This document shows, piece by piece, positions 16,311 through 25,441 of a stretch of 35,603 bases of DNA. The translations under genes and the position numbers were made by a program. The notes beneath the pieces are model-generated. The model worked only from the letters and a program-made list of their open reading frames with translations. It had not been told where the DNA came from and searched no databases. Origin of the DNA: Clostridiales bacterium (GTDB lineage: Bacteria > Bacillota > Clostridia > Peptostreptococcales > Anaerovoracaceae). Location of the stretch: NCBI GenBank assembly GCA_022766365.1, contig JALENW010000011.1, positions 1-35,603 on the forward strand, in the 5' to 3' direction. Each line of letters begins with the position of its first letter. Positions within the stretch are counted from its first letter, which is position 1.

Positions 16311-16342
16311 GAAGCACATGTATAATGAGGAGGAAATTAATT

Positions 16343-16609
16343 ATGATTACTAAAGAAATGAAGGAACAGATCATCAAGGATTATGCTTTGAAGGAAGGGG
16401 ACACAGGTTCTCCTGAGGTTCAGGTTGCTATTTTAACTGCAAGAATCAATGATCTAAACGAGCATCTTAAGATTCACAAGAAGGATCACCATTCCAGGAG
16501 AGGACTTCTTAAGATGGTTGGACAGAGAAGAAACCTTCTTAACTACCTGAGGAGTGTTGACGTTGAAAGATACAGGAATCTGATAGCCAGACTCGGATTG
16601 AGAAAGTAA
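16343..16609 (+). CDS. rpsO: Small ribosomal subunit protein uS15
   Basis: 88 residues, the standard S15 length. S15 binds 16S rRNA early in 30S assembly. Conserved parts are [26 protein letters not shown]-type sequence, the HHSRRGLL motif and the RRNLLNYLR segment. The start is the ATG eight bases after AGGAGG; an open frame extends 35 codons upstream but covers the leader. It has its own promoter and is followed by a strong terminator, so it forms a short transcript between ribF and pnp. Confidence 0.97.
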   Translation: MITKEMKEQIIKDYALKEGDTGSPEVQVAILTARINDLNEHLKIHKKDHHSRRGLLKMVGQRRNLLNYLRSVDVERYRNLIARLGLRK

Positions 16610-16630
16610 TATTTAAAATGTTAAGATTTG

Positions 16631-16660
16631 GGCGAGACCTTGTCTCGTCTTTATTTTTAT
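16631..16660 (+). terminator. Rho-independent terminator after rpsO
   Basis: GGCGAGAC (16631-16638), loop CTT, then GTCTCGTC (16642-16649) with one G-T pair, followed by TTTATTTTTAT. Read-through into pnp is likely partial, because no strong separate promoter is visible in the 53 bases before pnp. Confidence 0.85.
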
Positions 16661-16713
16661 TAAAGAGAGCCATTATTTGAGAAGATAATAAACAGGAAGG
16701 AGTTGTTTATAAT

Positions 16714-18837
16714 ATGGCAAGAATTGAGGATTATCGATCATTTAAGACAGCAGTGGGCGGAAGACTTATGGAGTTGGAAATCGGTAAGGTGGCAAGACAG
16801 GCAAACGGCCAGTGCTGGGTGAAATACGGGGAATCTGTGGTTAGTGTAACGGCTACGGCGTCCAAGGCGCCAAGACCGGACATAGATTTCTTCCCCCTTA
16901 GTTGTGATTATGAAGAAAAGATGTATTCCGCCGGTAAGATTCCCGGAGGTTTTCTAAAGAGAGAGGGCAGACCAAGCGAACATGCTATTTTGAGTTCAAG
17001 ACTTATGGACAGACCTCTAAGACCGCTTTTCCCAAAGGGATACAGAAATGATGTTGTCGTTGTAGCCACGGTTATGTCTGTGGATCCGGACTGTCCAACG
17101 GAAGTGATGGCTATGATTGGTTCTTCAGTTGCGCTTGCAACTTCTGATATTCCGTGGGATGGACCGACCGGTTCAGTTGTAGTAGGCCTTGTGGATGGAC
17201 GTTTTGTTATCAATCCTACTCTTGAACAGAGAGAAAGGTCAGCGATGCATCTTACTGTATCCGGCACCAAGGAAGCAATCATGATGGTTGAAGCCGGTGC
17301 CAATGAGGTTTCTGAGGAAACAATGCTGGATGCCATCATGTTCGCTCACGAAGAAATTAAAAAAATCGTAGAATTCATCGACGCTATAGTGGCTGAGATT
17401 GGGGTAGAGAAGCAGCCTTTTGAGGCTCCTATTGTTCCGGAGGAAATTGCAGAAGCGGTGAAAGCTTTTGCAGAAGATAAATATGATACTGCTATACGTA
17501 TCAAAGATAAGCAGGATAGAGAAAATGCCATGGACGAAGTTGATGCAATGACACAGGAATATTTTGCTGATAAAATGGATGAGGAAGAGTATGAAGAGGC
17601 GAGCAAATATATTGCTTCAGCACTTTACGATGTGAAGAAGACTAAGGTTCGCAACATGATTTTGGATGAGGGTATTCGTCCTGATCACAGAGGACTTAAG
17701 GAAATCAGACCGATCTGGTGTGAGACGGGACTCCTTCCAAGAGCTCACGGAAGTGGACTTTTTACAAGAGGTCAGACTCAAGTTCTTTCTGCTTGTGCCA
17801 TCGCACCTGTTAGTGAAGCACAGATTATAGATGGTATCACCGAACAAACAGAAAAGCGATATATGCATCATTACAACTTCCCGCCTTATTCTGTGGGAGA
17901 AGCAAGACCTTCAAGAAGCCCGGGAAGACGTGAAATCGGTCATGGTGCTCTAGCGGAGAGAGCTCTTCTTCCAATGCTTCCAAGTGTGGAAGAATTTCCG
18001 TATGCAATCAGAGTAGTATCAGATGTATTGGAATCGAACGGTTCATCATCGATGGCATCAACATGCGGATCAACAATGGCTCTCATGGATGCCGGTGTAC
18101 CAATTAAGAAGCCTGTGTCAGGGATTGCTATGGGTCTGATTGAAAGGGTAGAAGATGATGGAAGCAGTAAAATGGCTATCCTAAGTGATATTCAAGGAAT
18201 GGAGGACTTCCTCGGTGATATGGACTTTAAGGTTACGGGAACCAAGGATGGAATCACTGCAATTCAGATGGATATAAAAGTTCACGGACTTTCAAGGGAA
18301 ATCCTGAAAGAAGCTCTTGAGCAGGCGCGTGAAGGAAGATTATTCATCATGGATAAGATCTTTGAAGAAATTTCTGAACCTAGGGCTGAACTTTCCAAAT
18401 ATGCGCCTAGATATGTGTCCATGAGAATTGATCCGGATAAAATAAGGCTTGTGATAGGACCGGGAGGGAAAACAATTAACAAGATTGTTGAAGAAACAGG
18501 TGCTAAAATCGATATCTCTGAGGAAGATCCGGGACTCATAATGATTTATTCGGAATCTCAGGAGGGAGCTGATTCAGCAAAGTCTCAGATAGAATTCCTA
18601 ACAAGAGATGTTGAGGTTGGAGAGACTTATATGGGTAAAGTTATGAGAATCATGAGTTTTGGTGCATTTATCGAAATTCTACCCGGTAAGGAAGGTTTGC
18701 TTCATATTTCCAAGATGGCTAAGAGAAGAATCGACAAGGTTGAAGATGTGATGAATATTGGAGATGAGGTCGAAGTTAAGGTTACGGAAATAGACAGCCA
18801 GAATAGAATAAATCTTATCAGAACTCACATGGATTGA
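16714..18837 (+). CDS. pnp: Polyribonucleotide nucleotidyltransferase (PNPase)
   Basis: 707 residues, full length. PNPase degrades RNA 3' to 5' using phosphate and can also add tails. Two RNase PH-like domains (about 10-225 and 315-545) flank a helical linker. The active second one shows FTRGQTQVL, the RRE motif in [19 protein letters not shown] and the acidic [13 protein letters not shown] domain (about 553-615, [16 protein letters not shown]) and an S1 domain (about 622-700, [15 protein letters not shown]) finish the protein directly, with no extra tail. The ribosome site is AGGAAGGAG. rpsO-pnp is the conserved order. A terminator with a composite stem follows. Confidence 0.97.
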   Translation: MARIEDYRSFKTAVGGRLMELEIGKVARQANGQCWVKYGESVVSVTATASKAPRPDIDFFPLSCDYEEKMYSAGKIPGGFLKREGRPSEHAILSSRLMDRPLRPLFPKGYRNDVVVVATVMSVDPDCPTEVMAMIGSSVALATSDIPWDGPTGSVVVGLVDGRFVINPTLEQRERSAMHLTVSGTKEAIMMVEAGANEVSEETMLDAIMFAHEEIKKIVEFIDAIVAEIGVEKQPFEAPIVPEEIAEAVKAFAEDKYDTAIRIKDKQDRENAMDEVDAMTQEYFADKMDEEEYEEASKYIASALYDVKKTKVRNMILDEGIRPDHRGLKEIRPIWCETGLLPRAHGSGLFTRGQTQVLSACAIAPVSEAQIIDGITEQTEKRYMHHYNFPPYSVGEARPSRSPGRREIGHGALAERALLPMLPSVEEFPYAIRVVSDVLESNGSSSMASTCGSTMALMDAGVPIKKPVSGIAMGLIERVEDDGSSKMAILSDIQGMEDFLGDMDFKVTGTKDGITAIQMDIKVHGLSREILKEALEQAREGRLFIMDKIFEEISEPRAELSKYAPRYVSMRIDPDKIRLVIGPGGKTINKIVEETGAKIDISEEDPGLIMIYSESQEGADSAKSQIEFLTRDVEVGETYMGKVMRIMSFGAFIEILPGKEGLLHISKMAKRRIDKVEDVMNIGDEVEVKVTEIDSQNRINLIRTHMD

Positions 18838-18886
18838 GCTTTTGAAAAAAATAATTCTCATGATTCTTAAAGTGGGAAAACAATAC

Positions 18887-18928
18887 AGCCTTTTGTTACA
18901 GTACATAAGTGTGACTTAAGGCTTTTTA
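18887..18928 (+). terminator. Terminator after pnp
   Basis: AGCCTT (18887-18892) pairs with AAGGCT (18918-18923). After a TT/TT internal loop, GTTACA (18895-18900) pairs with TGTGAC (18910-18915) with one G-T pair. TTTTAAA follows. Confidence 0.7.
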
Positions 18929-18997
18929 AAACTATGCACACCGAATTTGTGAAGCAAAGATATTTTGTGGACTTTTATAATTTAAAACGGAGGTAGG

Positions 18998-19717
18998 ATG
19001 AAAAAAACGTATATTGTATTATCTATCTATATGATTATTATGGCCATAGGACTATTTGTATGCAAAGAGTTTATGGGAGTACCATATGATGCACCGAATT
19101 TCAGTGAGAAATTTTTGCCATTTATGTTCTTGCTGGCAGTTTTCTCAGTACTGTACGAAATGCGAAATAGAAATGAGATTATTTTGCAGACCGGAAATGA
19201 GCCGAGATATATTTTTTCGTCGGTATTGTTTATACCTGTTGTAGGATTTGGCATATTTTCCGTTGTGAAAGGATTTAACGCTGAGCTTGGATTCTTTATT
19301 CTAATAGTGGATACAATTTTAATTGGAATTGCAGAAGAAATAATGTATAGGAGAATATTATTAGGTTCATTGGCGAGGAAAATTCATCCGGTTTATGCAT
19401 TACTTCTTTCTTCTGTTTTATTTTGCCTGTTACATTTGCTGAACTTATTAGGCGGGCTGTCTTTATCTGAAGTAATCAATCAATTGGGTTCCACCTTCGT
19501 AATGGGAATGTTTTTAGGGGCCATGTATTTGGATACGAAAAAAATAATATTTCCAATAATCTTTCACTCCGCATGGGATTATATATTACTAAGTGACAGT
19601 CTCTCTGAAATATCATTTATGCCGATTCTTTTAATTGGTGTTTATGCTTTAGAGTTTATCATCACAATTCTAATTATCATAAAGATGATAAGAAACAAAG
19701 GGTATAATTCATATTAG
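18998..19717 (+). CDS. CPBP-family intramembrane glutamic protease
   Basis: 239 residues with six or seven hydrophobic segments. The three CPBP (CAAX protease / bacteriocin-processing, Abi) motifs are present: EExxxR at E113-E114-R118 (AEEIMYRRILLG), FxxxH ending at H146 (FCLLH), and HxxxD at H190-D194 (HSAWDY). Members cleave membrane substrates, mature peptides or give self-immunity; the target here is unknown. The ribosome site GGAGG precedes the ATG, and a TATAAT at 18976-18981 would give a very short leader. It is a lone gene between two terminators, with no bacteriocin-like gene visible nearby. Confidence 0.88.
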   Translation: MKKTYIVLSIYMIIMAIGLFVCKEFMGVPYDAPNFSEKFLPFMFLLAVFSVLYEMRNRNEIILQTGNEPRYIFSSVLFIPVVGFGIFSVVKGFNAELGFFILIVDTILIGIAEEIMYRRILLGSLARKIHPVYALLLSSVLFCLLHLLNLLGGLSLSEVINQLGSTFVMGMFLGAMYLDTKKIIFPIIFHSAWDYILLSDSLSEISFMPILLIGVYALEFIITILIIIKMIRNKGYNSY

Positions 19718-19808
19718 TCAGAATTTCTATATGTTTCGATACCATCAATATACAGCAAGTAAAAGTATATTGTATGACTTTTGACTTATTATAATATTGC
19801 CTTGAAAT

Positions 19809-19857
19809 ATAACGTCGGACAGCTCTTGAAATACAAGTATAGTTCGACGTTATTTTT
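19809..19857 (+). terminator. Terminator after the CPBP protease gene
   Basis: ATAACGTCGGAC (19809-19820) pairs with GTTCGACGTTAT (19842-19853) with one G-T pair. CTTG/CAAG (19825-19828 and 19834-19837) pair inside, and TTTT follows. Confidence 0.8.
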
Positions 19858-19926
19858 GATTTAACAAGATGTAAAGTATTGTAATAACAGTTTTATTTTT
19901 TAAGTAGATAATTCCGGCTATATATT

Positions 19927-19975
19927 ATACGTTGGGGTAAAACCGGCAAAAGAGGTAAGCCCCAACGTATTTTTT
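19927..19975 (+). terminator. Orphan terminator-like hairpin with no gene before it
   Basis: ATACGTTGGGG (19927-19937) pairs perfectly with CCCCAACGTAT (19960-19970) around a 22-base loop, and the 3' arm runs into a T run (19970-19975). It lies 70 bases after the protease terminator, with no gene between. It may be a backup terminator or the 3' end of a small RNA whose promoter I cannot identify. Confidence 0.6.
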
Positions 19976-20262
19976 AATAAAGAATAAAAAAGCGTATCAA
20001 TGCTTGCCAAATGAACGTTATTTGTTGAGTGAATTTGGCAAAAATACCGGCGGTAAATCAGTACCTGACCATGACAGGGATGTTATCGTACTTGATTGTT
20101 GTCGTTCCTGTTTATATTTACATTAAATTCTTTAATTACATTTTGCTCTCATATTCCAATCTTATTGAATTATTTCTATGTGAAATAATTATAGGACTCA
20201 TTTGATATGCTTTAATTATAATGATGATACATACGAAGAATAAAAATTTCATGAGGTAATAT
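19976..20262. other. Gene-free stretch with a palindrome
   Basis: No supported gene. TTGCCAAAT (20004-20012) pairs with ATTTGGCAA (20033-20041). A 58-codon hydrophobic frame (20029-20205) has no ribosome site and is probably chance in T-rich DNA, although a membrane-protein remnant cannot be excluded. Confidence 0.4.
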
Positions 20263-20603
20263 ATGAATTCAGATGTGATATTTTTGGGGATCGATGATAT
20301 TAAAAGGAAGAGAAAAATATAGACTGTATTAAAAAAGAAGAAACTCCAAGGGAAATATCCTTATTTAGTAAATTACAAATCATATATGAAAACTATAAGA
20401 AAAAATATTTCAAAAGAGGACTATTTAAAGGAAAAAACTGTTATTCAAGATAAAAAGACAATGCTTAAAATAGACTTGCTGAATATGAAGTTAATATAGT
20501 TGATTCAAAGAATGAGATTGATATTAATCTCCCGGATGATGAAGCTTTGTTAAAATCTTATGTGAGAAGTTCACTTAAAAAAATAATTGCATCAAGAAGT
20601 TGA
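20263..20603 (+). pseudogene. Decayed ORF with an internal stop and a frameshift, unknown product
   Basis: An ATG at 20263 behind GAGGT reads MNSDVIFLGIDDIKRKRKI, then meets TAG (20320-20322). The same frame then continues open (LQGKYPYLVNYKSYM...) to a stop at 20497-20499. Another frame, overlapping from about 20467, continues with RLAEYEVNIVDSKNEID... to TGA at 20601-20603. The three pieces join into about 112 Lys-rich residues. I see no recognised motif. Start signal, consistent composition and two simple lesions favour a broken gene, but A-rich DNA can produce such frames by chance. Confidence 0.42.
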
Positions 20604-20683
20604 GAGATAGAGATTGTAGAAATATTGTAGTATTACATTAAAGATAACTCATAATCTTGCCAATTTTAATTTTAATACGCCAA

Positions 20684-20718
20684 AATCATGACCACCCGAC
20701 AAACGGGTGGTCATGATT
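20684..20718 (-). terminator. Perfect 15-bp hairpin, probable terminator of a lost minus-strand gene
   Basis: AATCATGACCACCCG (20684-20698), loop ACAAA, then CGGGTGGTCATGATT (20704-20718). On the minus strand the stem ends in TTTT; on the plus strand it is followed by ATTTAGG. It lies 20 bases after the stop codon of the minus-strand remnant at 20738-20821. Confidence 0.55.
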
Positions 20719-20737
20719 ATTTAGGGGACCTCAATTC

Positions 20738-20821
20738 TCAATCCGGCATGGCATAAAACTTAAGCACAAGGTCGGTTTCTGTAGATGAGTTGCTGCTGTA
20801 AGAAACGCTGCCCTCGATTAA
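20738..20821 (-). pseudogene. C-terminal stub of a minus-strand gene
   Basis: On the minus strand 27 codons end in ...STETDLVLKFYAMPD and a stop (20738-20740). The composition looks like a real protein C-terminus (an alternating Ser/Asn strand and an acidic end), but an in-frame stop lies just upstream (20822-20824) and no start codon or ribosome site belongs to it. Together with the terminator hairpin that follows in the same direction, it looks like the tail of a gene whose body was deleted. The family is not recognised. Confidence 0.4.
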
Positions 20822-20911
20822 TCACCAAAATAAGCCACTCCTTAATTGAGTATTAGATCAACTATCATTTAATGGAATAAAAATATGTCATATACCGATA
20901 AAAATATTTTG

Positions 20912-20938
20912 TTAGCACTCTGATTAAAAGAGTGCTAA
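20912..20938 (+). promoter_or_regulatory. CIRCE operator (HrcA binding site) of clpB
   Basis: TTAGCACTC (20912-20920), nine bases, then GAGTGCTAA (20930-20938) match the CIRCE consensus exactly. HrcA, the heat-shock repressor, binds this element. No hrcA gene is in the window. Confidence 0.95.
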
Positions 20939-20945
20939 ATTTCTC

Positions 20946-20974
20946 TTTACTTTTCATTTTTGCGGGGGTATAAT
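20946..20974 (+). promoter_or_regulatory. Promoter of clpB
   Basis: TTTACT (20946-20951), a 17-base spacer and a perfect TATAAT (20969-20974) lie directly downstream of CIRCE. An alternative -35/-10 pair (TTGTTA near 20909 and TGCTAA near 20933) would overlap the operator itself. The leader to the ATG is about 185 bases and contains AATAATC (20992-20998) able to pair with GATTATT (21026-21032). Confidence 0.55.
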
Positions 20975-21165
20975 ATATATAGTGCAAAAAGAATAATCAT
21001 TTCTGCAGTATTAAAGAGAAGGAAGGATTATTTCCGTAAACTTAAATAGAAATAGAATCAAATGCTATTTAAATGAAACTAAAACAAGGAAAATTTGCAT
21101 GTTAACTATATTATGTAGAACAAAGTATAATTTTATTAAACTGAAAGATAATAGGGGGTGAGTTT

Positions 21166-23760
21166 ATGAATATTGAAAAATATACGGAAAATGCCAGACA
21201 GGCGATTGTAGAGTGTCAGAATATTGCTGTTTCGGAGGGAAATCAGGAAATCCAGGTAGAGCACTTGGCTCTGGCCCTCCTAATGCAGAGAGATGGATTG
21301 ATCCCCAAACTTATTAATGCGATGGGAATAGATCCGGCACTTTTGATTGGAAATCTTGAGGCAGAAATACAGAAACTGCCTAAGGTATCAGGTGGAGCCG
21401 ACAATGTATATGCTTCCAGAAGATTTAGTCAGGTAATTCTTGCTGCGGAGAGAGAGGCTGAGAATTTTAAAGACGAGTATGTGAGTGTTGAACATCTTTT
21501 CATTGCAATTATGGACGAGAGGGACAGTGCCGCTTCCAAACTATTTGCAAGGAACGGGATCAGGAAAGATGATTTTCTTAAGGCACTTACAATGGTAAGA
21601 GGCAATCAGAGGGTTACAAATCAGAATCCTGAAAATAGTTATGATGCACTTAATAAATACGGAAGGGACCTTGTTCAGCTTGCCAAAGAAGGAAAGATGG
21701 ATCCTGTAATCGGAAGGGATTCAGAAATCAGAAGGACGATTCAAATCCTCTCAAGGAGGACAAAGAATAATCCGGTTCTTATCGGTGAGCCGGGGGTAGG
21801 TAAGACTGCTGTTGTGGAGGGACTCGCTCAGCGTATCTTTAAAGGAGATGTACCTGAAGGACTTCAGGATAAGACCATTTTTGCCCTTGATATGGGCTCC
21901 CTGATCGCAGGTGCTAAGTATAGGGGTGAATTTGAAGAGAGACTTAAGGCTGTGCTTAACGAAGTGGAAAAATCCGAAGGCCAAATTATTTTGTTTATTG
22001 ATGAAATCCATAATATTGTAGGCGCAGGTGGAGGAGAAGGCTCTATGGATGCCGGGAACCTTTTGAAGCCAAAGCTAGCCAGAGGTGAGTTGCACTGTAT
22101 AGGCGCGACAACACTTGATGAATATCGAAAATATATTGAAAAGGATGCAGCCTTAGAAAGACGTTTCCAACAGGTTATGGTAGATCAGCCTACAGTTGAG
22201 GATACTATCTCAATACTTCGAGGACTTAAAGAGAGATTTGAGATACATCACGGAGTCAGAATATCGGACTCTGCGTTGATAGCTTGTGCAACTTTGTCAG
22301 ATCGATACATATCAGATAGATTTTTACCGGATAAGGCAATAGACCTTATGGACGAGGCAGCAGCTAAGATTAGGATGGAAATTGATTCCATGCCTGTCGA
22401 ACTCGATGAAATTTCAAGAAAAATAATGCAGCTTGAGATTGAGAGACAGGCCCTTGGAAAGGAAGATGATAAGGCTTCACATCACAGGCTGGAGGTGTTA
22501 GAGAAGGAGCTGGCAGAGCTTAAAGATGAGGAAAAGACACTTAAAGCCCAGTGGAACAATGAGAAGAATGCTCTTGTGAAAGTCAAAGAAACTAAGGAAA
22601 AGATTGAGGAAGTTAAGCACCAGATGGATGAGGCGGAGAGAAGTTACGACCTTGAGACTCTTGCAAAACTGAAGTATGGTACTCTGCCTGAACTGGAGGA
22701 GAAACTTGAAGAACAGAAGAAGGAAGCCGGAAAGGTTGAAGAATCAAGGCTTTTGAAGGAAGAAGTGGGAGAAGAAGAAATCGCTGAAGTGGTATCTAAC
22801 TGGACAGGGATTCCGGTATCTAAACTTGTTGAGTCTGAAAAGGAGAAATTAATAAGACTTCCTGAGATTCTCCATAGACGTGTTGTAGGTCAGGACGAGG
22901 GTATTAAGGCTGTGTCTGAAGCTATTTTGAGAGCAAGGGCCGGTCTTAAAAATGAAAACAGACCGATTGGATCCTTTATTTTCCTGGGCCCTACGGGGGT
23001 TGGAAAGACAGAGCTTGCCAAGGCCTTATCCGAGACCTTGTTCGATTCTGAAAGGAATATGATCAGAATAGATATGTCAGAGTATATGGAGAAACATTCC
23101 GTTTCAAGGCTCGTTGGAGCCCCTCCGGGATATGTGGGCTATGATGAAGGTGGACAGCTGACTGAGGCGGTTAGAAGAAAACCATATAGTGTAATACTCT
23201 TTGACGAGATAGAAAAAGCCCATCCGGATGTGTTCAATATTTTGTTACAGCTCCTTGACGACGGCAGATTGACGGATAATCAGGGACGAACTGTAGACTT
23301 CAAAAATACGATTGTGATAATGACTTCAAATATTGGAAGCTATGATTTGATAGACAATATTCGTGAAGACGGCTCTATCGATTCGGACGTTAAAGAGAGA
23401 GTTTTGCAGCAGCTAAAGGCAAGTTTCAGACCGGAGTTTTTGAATAGAGTGGACGACATTGTAATATTCAGTCCATTGACTAAGGCTCAGATCGAAGATA
23501 TAATTGAACTTACAGCTTCTGATCTTGGAAAGAGACTTGAAGATAGAAATATAATATTGAAAATTGATAATGCGGGCAAAGATTTTATTGCTGACAAGGC
23601 ATATGAGCCTGCTTATGGCGCTCGTCCGATTAAGAGGTATCTCCAGAAGAATGTCGAAACCCATATTGCAGCCATGATAATTCAGGGTCAGCTGGGCGAC
23701 GGTGATTCTGTAACGATTACTTCCAAAGATGATAAGCTTGAGTATCTTGTGAATGCTTAA
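21166..23760 (+). CDS. clpB: ATP-dependent disaggregase ClpB
   Basis: 864 residues, full ClpB length. ClpB is a hexameric AAA+ machine that pulls proteins out of aggregates with DnaK. The N-terminal domain covers about 1-145. The first AAA+ module has Walker A GEPGVGKT (207-214) and Walker B ILFIDEIH. The coiled-coil middle domain (about 405-530) distinguishes ClpB from ClpA and ClpC. The second module has Walker A GPTGVGKT (608-615), the pore loop GYVGYDEGG and the sensor region [10 protein letters not shown]. No ClpP-binding loop is evident. The start follows AGGGGGTGAG. CIRCE upstream points to HrcA control; I see no CtsR heptad repeats. Confidence 0.97.
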   Translation: MNIEKYTENARQAIVECQNIAVSEGNQEIQVEHLALALLMQRDGLIPKLINAMGIDPALLIGNLEAEIQKLPKVSGGADNVYASRRFSQVILAAEREAENFKDEYVSVEHLFIAIMDERDSAASKLFARNGIRKDDFLKALTMVRGNQRVTNQNPENSYDALNKYGRDLVQLAKEGKMDPVIGRDSEIRRTIQILSRRTKNNPVLIGEPGVGKTAVVEGLAQRIFKGDVPEGLQDKTIFALDMGSLIAGAKYRGEFEERLKAVLNEVEKSEGQIILFIDEIHNIVGAGGGEGSMDAGNLLKPKLARGELHCIGATTLDEYRKYIEKDAALERRFQQVMVDQPTVEDTISILRGLKERFEIHHGVRISDSALIACATLSDRYISDRFLPDKAIDLMDEAAAKIRMEIDSMPVELDEISRKIMQLEIERQALGKEDDKASHHRLEVLEKELAELKDEEKTLKAQWNNEKNALVKVKETKEKIEEVKHQMDEAERSYDLETLAKLKYGTLPELEEKLEEQKKEAGKVEESRLLKEEVGEEEIAEVVSNWTGIPVSKLVESEKEKLIRLPEILHRRVVGQDEGIKAVSEAILRARAGLKNENRPIGSFIFLGPTGVGKTELAKALSETLFDSERNMIRIDMSEYMEKHSVSRLVGAPPGYVGYDEGGQLTEAVRRKPYSVILFDEIEKAHPDVFNILLQLLDDGRLTDNQGRTVDFKNTIVIMTSNIGSYDLIDNIREDGSIDSDVKERVLQQLKASFRPEFLNRVDDIVIFSPLTKAQIEDIIELTASDLGKRLEDRNIILKIDNAGKDFIADKAYEPAYGARPIKRYLQKNVETHIAAMIIQGQLGDGDSVTITSKDDKLEYLVNA

Positions 23761-23786
23761 AGCCTGTGTAACTCGAGGAGATTATA

Positions 23787-24413
23787 ATGCTCAAAAAGAA
23801 AGATATATCTCTGGTCCTTGATACCCTTGAGGCGGAATATCCTGAAGCGGAATGTGCCTTAAATCATATAAATATTTTTCAGCTGCTCGTAGCTGTGGTT
23901 TTGTCAGCACAAACAACAGATGCAAGTGTCAACAAAGTAACACCTGAGCTTTTTAAGGTTTATCCTACACCTTTTGAACTGGCAGAAGCTAAGCGAGACG
24001 AAGTTGAAATTATTCTTAAGAGAATAGGTATGTATAGAACTAAGTCCAAGAATATTATTAACTTGGCAAAGATGTTGTGCGAACGCTATAATGGGGAGGT
24101 GCCGAGGGATTATGATTCCCTCGTCGCCCTTCCGGGCGTCGGCCGAAAGACAGCGAATGTAGTATTATCAGTGGGATTCGGTGAGCAAAGAATAGCGGTG
24201 GACACCCATGTTTTTCGAGTTGCTAATAGAATAGGACTTGTTAAAGAAAAGGACGTTTTGTCAACGGAACTTTCTCTTATGAAGCGAATACCTGAGAACA
24301 GGTGGTCTAAGACTCACCACAGCCTGATTTTTCACGGAAGGAAGTGTTGTACTGCTCGTAACCCACACTGTGAAAACTGCGTGATATTCGGAATCTGTGA
24401 ACAGCGTATCTAG
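23787..24413 (+). CDS. nth: Endonuclease III (DNA glycosylase / AP lyase)
   Basis: 208 residues, the standard length. The enzyme removes oxidised pyrimidines and cuts the abasic site in base excision repair. The helix-hairpin-helix motif LPGVGRKTANVV contains the catalytic Lys, and the catalytic Asp lies in VDTHVFR. The 4Fe-4S cluster ligands follow the C-x6-C-x2-C-x5-C pattern at the end (CTARNPHCENCVIFGIC). Note a Cys pair (KCC) at the first ligand. The start follows GAGGAG, 26 bases after the clpB stop, so readthrough from the CIRCE promoter is likely. Confidence 0.96.
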   Translation: MLKKKDISLVLDTLEAEYPEAECALNHINIFQLLVAVVLSAQTTDASVNKVTPELFKVYPTPFELAEAKRDEVEIILKRIGMYRTKSKNIINLAKMLCERYNGEVPRDYDSLVALPGVGRKTANVVLSVGFGEQRIAVDTHVFRVANRIGLVKEKDVLSTELSLMKRIPENRWSKTHHSLIFHGRKCCTARNPHCENCVIFGICEQRI

Positions 24414-24763
24414 TGGATTGCCCATTATGGACATATAAAATAATGAAAATTTAGAAATGAATTAATTTTCATGGTAAATAAAAAGAAAACAGAACAAACA
24501 GCTCTTTATGAGCATTTGTAATGACGCAACAGAGTTTATCTGCAAAATTCATTTGCTGTATTTTGAGGTGATATGTTCATTGACTATTTTAGATAGCTAT
24601 TTTAGACTTTCCACAGCGGAGGATATCTTATCAAGCAAGGTCGGGGATTGCATCTTCTGCCATAAAGCAGTTATGTCATTAGCCTGTCTTTTAGCCTTAA
24701 TAGCCGGAGTGATACCTTTAATTGATAATTCGAACATGCAAAACTGTATCAGGGAGAGTTTTT
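24414..24763. other. Gap without a supported gene
   Basis: An AT-rich inverted repeat, ATGAAAATT (24443-24451) with AATTTTCAT (24464-24472), may mark the nth 3' end. A small hairpin (24494-24519) contains GCTC/GAGC. An 87-codon frame at 24508-24771 has its ATG inside that hairpin and no ribosome site, so I do not call it. Confidence 0.4.
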
Positions 24764-25036
24764 ATGAATGACATATTGATAGTAATCAGAATTGTTTTAC
24801 CTGTGATATTAGTAGGTATTATTGCTATTTTTACAATTCACATTGCTAAAAAGATATCAGAATGTCATAAGACAAAAGAAAAGCAAGAGGATGAAAACTA
24901 TATGGCCGTGGGCATGGCTGTCGGTATGGGTATCGGTACTTCACTGGGAATTGCTTTAGAAGTAGATAATTTAGCAATCGGAACGTCTATCGGTATGTTG
25001 TTAGGTATGATTGTAGGTATGAATTATAAGAAATAA
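24764..25036 (+). CDS. Small membrane protein with a Gly/Met-rich C-terminal half
   Basis: 90 residues. A hydrophobic helix covers about 3-28 and a charged stretch about 29-46 (AKKISECHKTKEKQEDEN). From 47 on the sequence is built from spaced glycines and methionines (MAVGMAVGMGIGTSLGIAL, then AIGTSIGMLLGMIVGM), ending in NYKK. This resembles a glycine-zipper pair of helices of the kind that packs tightly in membranes or forms oligomers. The start is set by AGGGAGAG before the ATG; the frame continues 14 codons further upstream without a ribosome site. I do not recognise a named family. It could be a membrane-stress or phage-shock-like accessory protein or a small pore-forming peptide; neither is shown. 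Confidence 0.65.
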   Translation: MNDILIVIRIVLPVILVGIIAIFTIHIAKKISECHKTKEKQEDENYMAVGMAVGMGIGTSLGIALEVDNLAIGTSIGMLLGMIVGMNYKK

Positions 25037-25308
25037 GCAAATTAGTTGATAGGAAAGAAGGTGAATTTTAAAACATATATCCATATTAATTAACAGATTT
25101 TACAAAATTATAGGCAAAAGAATGGAAAACCAATGTTTTCATTGGTCATGATTATGTTTTTATCGTTTTTCAAGGCTTATTGATTTTAGTAAAAAAATAG
25201 TAATATGTATTTGTGTAGCTTTACATATTTTATTAATATAAAAGAATTGATTAATTCCACATTATAAAGAAAGACTCTTTCAAAAGTTCACAATATCACG
25301 TTAAACAG
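25037..25308. other. AT-rich intergenic stretch
   Basis: No gene is seen. One short perfect hairpin is present, ACCAATG (25129-25135), loop TTTT, CATTGGT (25140-25146). It may be the 3' end of the small membrane protein transcript. Confidence 0.4.
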
Positions 25309-25345
25309 AATCCCCTTATGCATCATTTCAGATGAATAGGGGATT
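25309..25345 (-). terminator. Hairpin after the SEC-C gene
   Basis: AATCCCCT (25309-25316) pairs with AGGGGATT (25338-25345) and an inner CATC/GATG pairing lies above a small internal loop. It lies about 95 bases past the stop of the minus-strand SEC-C gene. Neither side has a strong T run. Confidence 0.45.
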
Positions 25346-25441
25346 AACTTTATAAATTTATTAAGTTGTTACGCGTATGGTATAAAATGGAAATGAAATT
25401 AACCTTTAAATTATTATGACATCTAAGCCTTGGTTTCTTAT

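Noticed and set aside
16238-16342. 35-codon N-terminal extension of S15
   Set aside because: It covers the leader; the conserved S15 start MITKEMKEQ has a strong ribosome site.
20029-20205. 58-codon hydrophobic frame that looks like a membrane segment
   Set aside because: It starts at a GTG without a ribosome site and overlaps a palindrome; a remnant is possible but cannot be supported.
24508-24771. 87-codon frame between nth and the Gly/Met-rich protein
   Set aside because: There is no ribosome site, its ATG sits in a hairpin, and it overlaps the better-supported start at 24764.
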